A stretch of 64,000 nucleotides of DNA from Spirodela intermedia (lineage: Eukaryota; Streptophyta; Magnoliopsida; Alismatales; Araceae). Numbering within the stretch: position 1 is the stretch's first letter; every line of letters begins with the position of its first letter. The stretch covers positions 2,142,759 through 2,206,758 of the forward strand of contig LR746266.1 in the NCBI GenBank assembly GCA_902729315.2, given 5' to 3'. The translations under genes were made by a program, and so were the position numbers. The notes under the pieces are model-generated. The model was not told where the DNA came from. It was given only the letters and a program-made list of their open reading frames with translations, and ran no database searches. This document shows, piece by piece, positions 56,802 through 64,000 of this stretch.

Positions 56802-58616
56802 TCATATAAGATGATCTATGGCCATCAAAATATATTTGTATCCCAAGGTAAGTTTCATGATATTCTTTTTCAAATTTAGCATAAATTCATATACTTCATA
56901 TATATACCTTGACATACTTTCAGCCAAAATAAAATAAAAATTAACAAAAAAAATTCAAAAATAATATTTCCATTTTGAAAGGAATCTTTCCTCATTTCTA
57001 TCTTGTTTTGTAAGGCTCTCATTTATTAATAAATACTTTCTATTAATAGACCATAAAATGTGATCAAGCCATATAAATTTCAAATTAGCTCTTACCCAAT
57101 TTAGATTTTTTCATTTAAATTTCTATCTCTAATTCTTCCACTCGTCCATTTCTTAATGTGTTCTTTTATTTGTATAATCTTCTCTTGTTTCATTTTATCT
57201 TCCATATATTTGTTCAATTTTCGAGGAGTGAATATTTCAAGCTTAGAAATAATTTTAATAGGCTGTGGGTTTTGAAGGATGGAAGCATTGTCTTCTTTAA
57301 TCTCAGATCTAATGAATTCAGTAAAATTCAAATCTTCTCCTCCAAAATTATCTCTATATTCATATTCATTATTTTCATTTCTCCCCATTAGTTCAATCAA
57401 CTCTTTTTCTAGCTTTTCATTTATTAACTCATCAAATTCTTCATTTTCCCAAGAGCTATCTTCTAATTTTAGTATATGATATACATCATCATCCTCACTA
57501 TCAACATCCATGCCTGCAAAATTCTGATTAAATTTATTAATTTTGTCTCCTACATCTCCCAAATCAACTAATTTTTCCTCACTTGAAATATGTTTTTCTT
57601 CATTTCCATCTTTACTCCCTTCTACTAAAATTTAGATGATTATTCCATGATCAGCTGTTGTTTCTTCATCTAAGGGCTCTTTCTCCTCATCATCCTCACT
57701 ATAGTTATTCATCAATTGTGAGCAATAAATAATTTTATTCAAATTTTCTGCTACTATATTTTCAGTCTTAATATTCTTATTTACTTCTAATGGCTCATCA
57801 ATTTCTTCTAATAGTTGGAAATAAGGATCAAGTAAAATATTTTCACTCAATGTATTCACTGTCCTAAAACTTTCATTTTGTGGGTTTTTCTTAAATTTAT
57901 CCAGCTAAACCCTCCTTGCTGAATTCTTACTATTAGACTGTTTCCTGAATTTTCTATGGGCTGACTTGGTGACTGTCCCTCTTCTCTCTTATTCTCAAAA
58001 GCCTCTATAATTTGTTTCTAGTTCAACATCATTTGATTTATAATTTGTTACATCATTTGGCTCATTTGCTACATTGTTTTCATAGCATTAGGTTGGATTT
58101 AAGAGGGCTAATTTTTTTGAAATCTATGTTCCTGTTTTGGACAAAATTTAGTATTTGAATTGGATCTAAGTGCTTTTGGATTTTGAATATTATTTGGTTT
58201 TCTTCACAAAAAATTATTCCCCCAATTAGGATTATAAGAATTAAAAAAATATTCTCTATTTTTACTAAAATCATGGTGTACTTGCACTTGCTCCTTCTTA
58301 GGATGAAATGATTGATCTAAATTATAATATTGAAATTCGAAATTATCATTTTCACCATACATAGGGCATGCACTATATGCATTCAATTGAAAGTTAGGAG
58401 GCTTTCTAATATTCTCAATAAGTAAATCATGTTTTTCTAATCTTTGATTAATCTGATTAACCTCATTTCTTAAATTAAAATCATCATCATTTCGAATTTA
58501 ATAGTAGGTGCTAATGGGACTCTAATATTGGATGCTCTCTAAAATGAATTAGGGATATAATGATTTTCATGGCCATAGGATTGTTCTCAATTTGACTTGT
58601 ACTTCCTTCAATCCAT
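56802..58616 (-). pseudogene. gag: gag-like polyprotein, third A element
   Basis: Minus-strand copy of the family A protein, from the start near 58616 to the stop at 56802-56804. About 500 bp of the gag core are deleted at ~58498, joining the N-terminus to the region before the knuckle-like CPMYGENDNFEF. The acidic segment (GDVGDKINKFNQNFAGMDVDSEDDDVYHI, 57101-57562) and the start of the C-terminal block are well kept. Several stops. No pol. Confidence 0.8.
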
Positions 58617-58892
58617 CAAAATTAATTTTTCTTTCAGATTTTTTTTTTTTTGAATGAAATAGTGAAAGGATTTTCTAGCCTGTGATGCAAGGGTCTTCTA
58701 CCATGCATAAGGATCAATAAATTCAAAGAAAAAGTTTAATAATTATTACCCTCCTTTAGTATGCTCCAGTCCTTGCCTTGTTTCTCTTTGTTCCCCCTTC
58801 TCTTTTTTTTGGCAAGAAGAAAATAAAATAAGAGTTAATTTTTTTGTGTACTCTAAGAGAAAAATAGAAAAATACTAAATATTATGTAATAC

Positions 58893-58911
58893 ATCCTCGG
58901 CAGCGGCACCA
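58893..58911 (-). other. primer-binding site, third A element
   Basis: The minus strand reads TGGTGCCGCTGCCGAGGAT, three changes from the tRNA-Asp complement. Confidence 0.8.
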
Positions 58912-58916
58912 AAATT

Positions 58917-59656
58917 TGAGGTGACTTGATCGTTGAATAGTAAATCATGTAAATTTAAAATTTATAAAATTAGAAAATATTAATTTTTTGGATATTTAGA
59001 AGTATTTTTGAACAAATATATCAATTATAATTTAACAAAACTTTCAAAAATAGTGGTAATTTTCTAGGTCGATCACAGGGATGTAATATAATATCAAGTA
59101 ATTATTCAGAATTTTCCTCAAAGAATACAATTTTCTATAAATTTTATATTCAGAAATAAAAATAAAATATATTTAAAATTCAAGAAAAAGAGAAATAAGG
59201 GTGCAGATGTCAAGATGACATTAGTGCCCGACGAACATGAATTAGGTGGAAGCAGAGTTCTGCTCGACAATTCTTACGTAAGCGATTATAGATGATTTAA
59301 TTGATCAAATTAAGATTTGTAAAAGTTGAAAGAATCGTGATTGAATGAAGTATAGCTTGGTAAATTTAAACCACACAAATTATCACTAAATGAAGTGAAA
59401 ATTAAGTTGAAAGTAGAAAAATAGAGTTCTGACGTCACAGCGGCGATGCATTGACAATGCACTAGAATCCTAAGCATTCGAGAGGATCTTCGTGTACTGT
59501 TCATGGCCTCGAAGGCTCTCTTTAAACAAGGACGACGTGGGTAATCTCTAAATCTCCTTACAAAATCTAGAGATCAATAAAATGAATTGTCGAATCGTCT
59601 CTAGTGGCTGTCACCTGACATAGCAGAAAAATGGCAACTTTGCAGCTCTTCGACAG
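58917..59656 (-). mobile_element. 5' LTR of the third A element, truncated by the fourth
   Basis: Reverse A LTR starting TGAGGTGACTTG, cut at 59656 by the LTR of another A element. The remainder lies beyond the window. Confidence 0.85.
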
Positions 59657-61342
59657 TGACATGACTTAGTCATTGTATAGTAAATCACGTAAATTTTAAA
59701 TTTATAAAACTAAAAAATATGAATTTTCAAATATTTATAAGTACTTATGAACAAATATATCAATTATAACTTAATAAAAATTCCTAAAATAGTGATAATT
59801 TTCCAGGTCGATCATAGAGATGATAATTTCAAAGTTTTTCTCAAAGAATACTTTTTTCTATGAATTTTATACTAGGAAATGAAAATAAAATATATTCAAA
59901 ATTCACAAAAAAAGGAAATAAGGGTGCAGACGTCAAGATGACATCAGCACCTAGCGAACTCGAATCAGGCGAAAATAGAGTTCCGCCCGGCGATTCTTAC
60001 ATAAGTGATTACAAACAATTTAATTGATCAAATTAAGATCTGTAAAAGACGGAAGAATCGTAATTAAATAAAATATATTTTGGTAAATTAAAATCACAGA
60101 AATTATCACGAAATGAAGCGGAAAATAAGTTGAAAGTAGGAAAACAAAGTTCCAGCGTCGCGGCGGCAATGTGTCAGCGATGCATCAGAATCTTGAGTGT
60201 TCGGCGATGTGGACAAGGACGACGTGGGCAATCTCTAGATCTCCTTGCGAAGCCTAGAGATCAATGAAATAGGTCATCGAATCATCTCCAGTGACTATCA
60301 CCCGGCGGAGCAAAAAAATGGTGACTTTGCGGATCTCTAGCAGCTGTCACTTGGCGGAGCAGAAAAACGGCGACTTTGCAGCTCTTTGGCGGCTGTCACT
60401 CAGTGGAGCGGAAAAACGGCGACTTTGCGGCTCTCCAGCAGCTGTCACCTGACGGAGAGGAGCTGGATGGAGGTTGGGTGCGTGTCAGGGAGCTTCATCC
60501 TCAAGTCTGCGCAGCAAGAGGAGGCTCTTCATCGCATCTGGTACGCTCTTAGGAGGTGGCGACTCATCTCCCGGCATATCGTCCTCTTTCAGACGACGGC
60601 TTGTTCGTCGATCAATCGAAGATGATTTACTCGATGGATTCGCAATCCTTTTATCGCGAATCCTTCAGCAATTTTAGTAACAATGCTTCGCGAATCGCAT
60701 TGACGAGATTTTCGCCCAATGATCTAGCAATTCTAGTTGCTTAATCTTTCACCGGCGATCTGCAGGAAAGTCGCGATAATTAGATAAAAATATGAGTTTT
60801 GGCTCTAGGAGGATTCGAACCCGCGCCAGTTGCCCATCCCTTTTGGGGAAGGTGATGCAGGTTTAGTTCCACATCGGTTGTGCGCCGAATTTTTGGGCGA
60901 ATATATAGTAATGTTAGATCTCTAAGCAAGTCCCTCTCTTGCGCATGTACGACCACTCCTTGCCCCACACCAAGCTGGCCACCAGTGATGTGGAAGGGGG
61001 GTGGCACACACGTGCCCTATCGGTCCAAGCCACTCGAGCCCCTACTCGCGGCTACTTCCCGACTACACTTCTGACCCACTCGTGGGCCTGGCTGGCTGAT
61101 GGGTCCCCACATTTTATAATATTTTTATTTTATTTCTATTTCTTTTTCTTTATTTATCTCAAAAGTAAGACTGTAAAAATCATATAAATTCGTATAAAAT
61201 CACATAATTACCCAAAAATTCACGTTAATCAATTGAAAACCACTTTTCACACTTTAACATAAATATAAGTCTATTTATCATGAGTTAAGGGTAAAAATTT
61301 ATTATTTACTAATTATTAACTCATGATAATGAAGACTTATCA
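59657..61342 (-). mobile_element. 3' LTR of the fourth A element
   Basis: 1686 bp, reverse, TGACATGACTTAG...GACTTATCA, followed by CACCCCCCAACTTA. The left target would be gacag (59652-59656). It contains an exact reverse B-box (60811-60821) and an expanded 49-bp repeat. Confidence 0.9.
60295..60455. repeat. 49-bp tandem repeat in A LTR, three units plus partial
   Basis: Starts at 60295, 60344, 60393 and 60442 (CTGTCAC...GGCGGAGC...AACGGCGACTTTGC). Most A LTRs have one full unit plus a partial; the LTR near 20600 has none. Confidence 0.9.
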
Positions 61343-61809
61343 CCCCCCAACTTAAATCATTGCTAGTCCCTTATCATTGGAATTACGAAAATAAAAATTT
61401 GCAAATCTCAAACATCATATTTTAATACATGAAAAGAAAATACAATTAGAAATGATGCACCTTTAGACACTTTGAATTCTTATATCAAGCATTTAAGAAC
61501 GATCTCAAGCACTTAAATGTTTAAGCACTCCTTGGAATAACAATCTAGACTTGACTTCTTCTATTCACATCTTTATCACTTCTTCACTCATAGATATATT
61601 TACAAGATGTTCCAATTATCAATACTCATCCAAGAATAATATTGATCTTACATTTCCTTTTTTCCATGGCATGATTTTTGAAGTTTGCACTATATTTCTT
61701 CCTTCTTTTTTTTTTTTATATATAGTGGATAAGTAGCTTTTCCTGTAGACAAATTTCGACAATAAGAATGATGTCTCACACCCTCCATGTGTACTCTTCA
61801 TTTTCAGGG

Positions 61810-63427
61810 TGACGTGACTTAGTCGTTGTATTTTATAAAATTTATATCTATTAGAAGTATTTTTGGATATTTAGAAGTATTTCTGAATAAATATATCAAT
61901 TATAATTCAATAAAACTTCCAAAAATAGCGGTAATTTTCCAAGTCGATCACAAGGATGTAATATAATATCTGGTAATTATTCAGAATTTTTCTCAATGAA
62001 TACGAGTTTCTATGAATTTTATACTACGAAATGAAAAGGAAATATACTTAAAATTCACGAAAAAAGGGAAATAAGGGTGCGGACGTCAGGATGATGTCAG
62101 CGCCCGGCGAATGCAAATCGGGCAAAAACAGAGTTCCGCTCGACGATTCTTACGTAAGCGATTATAGACGATTTAATTAATCAAATTAAGATCTGTAAAA
62201 GCTGGAAAAATCTTAATTGAACAAAGTATATTTTGGTAAATTAAAAACACAAAAATTATCACTAAATGAAGCGTAAAGTAAATTGAAAGCAGGAAAATAG
62301 AGTTCCAGCGTTGCGACGGTGATGCGTCGGTGATGCACCGAAATCTTAAGCGTTCAGGAGGATCGTCGTGCAGTGTCCACGGCCTCAAAGGCTCTCCTTG
62401 GACAAAGATGACGTGGGCAATCTCTAGATCTCCTTGCAAAGTCTAGAGATTAATGAAATCGGTCGTCGAATCGTCTCCGGCAGCTGTCACCCGGCGGAGT
62501 GGAAAAACGGTGACTTTGCGGCTCTCCGATGGCTGTCACCCGACGAAGAGGAGCTGGATGGAGGTGGGGCGCGTGTTAGGGAGCTTCATCCTCAGGTCCG
62601 CATAGCAAGAAGAGGCTCTTCATCGCATCTGGTATGCTCTCAGGAGGTGGCAACTCGTCTCTCGGCGGATCGTCCTCTTCTCGACGATGGCTTGTTCGTC
62701 GATCAATCGGAGATGATTTACTCGATGGATTCGCGATCCTTTTATCGCGAATCGTTTAGCAATTTTAGTAGCAATGCTCCGCGAATTGCGTTGACAAGAT
62801 TTTCGCCGATGATCTAGTGATTCTCGTTGCTTAATCCTTCACCGGCGATCTGCAAGAAAGTCGCGATAATTAGATAAAAATATATGAATTTTGACTCTGC
62901 GAGGATTCGAACCCGTGCCAGTTGTCCGCCCCTTCTGACGAAGGTGTGACGCGGGTTTAGTCCCACATCGCCTGTGCGCCAATTTTTCGAGCGAATATAT
63001 AGTAATGTTAGCTTTCTAAGCAAAGTCCCTTCTCTCGCGTGTACGACCACTCCTTGCCCCATAGCCAACTGGCCACCAGTAATGTAGAAGGGGAGTGGCG
63101 CACACGAGCCCCTATCGGTCCAAGCCGCTCAAGCCCCTGCTCGTGGCTGCTCTCCGAGTGAGCTTCCGACTCGCTTGCGGGCCCGGCTGGCCGGCGGGTC
63201 CCCCTCATTTTGTCTTATTTTTATTTATTTTTCTTCATTTATCTCAAAAGTAAGACTGTAAAAATCATATGAATTCATGTAAAATCACATAATTACCTAA
63301 AAATTCACATTAATCAACTGAAAATCACTTTTCACACTTTAACACAAATATAAGTCTATTTATCATGAGTTAAGGCTAAAACTATATTATTTACTAATTA
63401 TTAACTCATGATAATGAAGACTTATCA
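61810..63427 (-). mobile_element. family A solo LTR in the spacer of the fourth A element
   Basis: 1618 bp, TGACGTGACTTAG...GACTTATCA. Flanks caggg (61805-61809) and taggg (63428-63432) match at 4/5. Carries a 127-codon antisense ORF (62434-62817), an exact reverse B-box (62903-62913) and an intact leader stem-loop near 62737-62762. Confidence 0.85.
62434..62817 (+). other. antisense ORF in A solo LTR (127 codons)
   Basis: Same frame as 11541-11960 with an upstream start (MQSLEINEIGRRIV) and an earlier stop. See that entry. Confidence 0.3.
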
Positions 63428-64000
63428 TAGGGCTTTCACTTTCTCCACTTATTTTGCAGCAAGTGTTTTTCTATGCACGATTTTCAACAATGAGAATGAT
63501 GTCTCACACCTTCCATATGTACTTTTCGTTTCTAGATTTTTCACATTGCTCTCTCTCTTTTTTTTTTCGAAATAAGTGATTTCTCTTGACAAGTCCTATA
63601 GATCAGGGTGCAAAAATCTCCATTAAACTCAAATGATCAATCAAATTTTCACATCAAGTAAATACTATCCATCAAGATCATGAAGTGAAAATCTATAAAA
63701 TCAAATCCATGTTATCTATCATGTATCCAAGGAGTATTCCAACATATCATGCTACTAGATCATTCTTTTGACTCAATAATAATCTTCCTAGTATCTTTTG
63801 GTCTCAATCAATCTAATTGATTTAATTTTTCATGCATGCAATATGATGTAAGAAATTTGTAAATTAGATAGTTCTAATAGTTCTGTTTTCTATTTTCAGT
63901 TCTGTTATTAGCAACAATAAATTTATCAAAAATAAATCAAAACTATCCTCTTTATAGTTGTAATTTCGAATTTCAGTAATATGTCTTGGGGATTGAAATG

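Larger units (their letters stand above)
61343..64000 (-). mobile_element. 3' spacer of the fourth A element (runs off the window), with a solo LTR
   Basis: Terminal polypurine tract in reverse at 61343-61356, then the spacer, interrupted by a solo A LTR at 61810-63427 within the first 105-bp repeat. It continues to the window edge. Confidence 0.85.

Overview
This window is nuclear DNA of a flowering plant. It is mostly an AT-rich heap of nested LTR retrotransposons, with one short low-copy island at 50255-54158. A monocot is plausible because the one gene has a very GC-rich second exon, but the sequence does not fix the species. Nothing bacterial, organellar or viral is visible.

Five LTR families (my labels) explain about 90% of the window. 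Family A has a ~1.64-kb LTR beginning TGATAAGTCTTC and ending AAGTCACGTCA; it is the commonest, with about 14 LTRs or fragments on both strands. It has an Athila-type tRNA-Asp primer site and a gag-like ORF, and no protease, reverse transcriptase or integrase in any copy seen. Family B is a ~2.0-2.2-kb LTR with a GC-rich leader and a 30-bp minisatellite; both copies are solo LTRs. Family C is a ~2-kb LTR whose upstream promoter module resembles that of A. Family D is an Athila-like Ty3 element with a ~1.1-kb LTR and gag, protease and RT relics. Family E is another Athila-like element with a ~1.5-kb LTR and gag plus protease. A decayed Ty1/copia element is at the left edge.

Layout: 1-2909, copia relic (minus strand). 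3185-5040, C LTR. 5041, D element begins. Inside its 5' LTR sits a large minus-strand A element (5700-26665, matching 5-bp duplications). That A element contains B copy 1, a solo A LTR and element E; E contains the best A element (13766-21294) and another solo A LTR. 27110-27909, D primer site and gag. 27910-38808, a C LTR in D gag, itself carrying a minus-strand A element (with B copy 2) and a solo D LTR. 38814-42259, more D gag, protease and RT. 42260-50144, D and A LTR pile-up ending in D 3' sequence. 50145-50254, copia LTR scrap. 50255-54158, low-copy island with a two-exon gene for a small secreted cysteine-rich (defensin-like) peptide at 52101-52525. 54164-64000, two more minus-strand A elements, one inserted into the other.

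The most interesting material is family A. It looks like a successful gag-only family that presumably borrows enzymes from Athila-type partners such as D or E. Its long transcribed leader carries conserved stem-loops, one with a GNRA tetraloop. It also has a tRNA-like B-box, a conserved antisense ORF, two polypurine tracts separated by a 1.2-kb spacer, and a gag whose zinc knuckle is degenerate in the three copies read.
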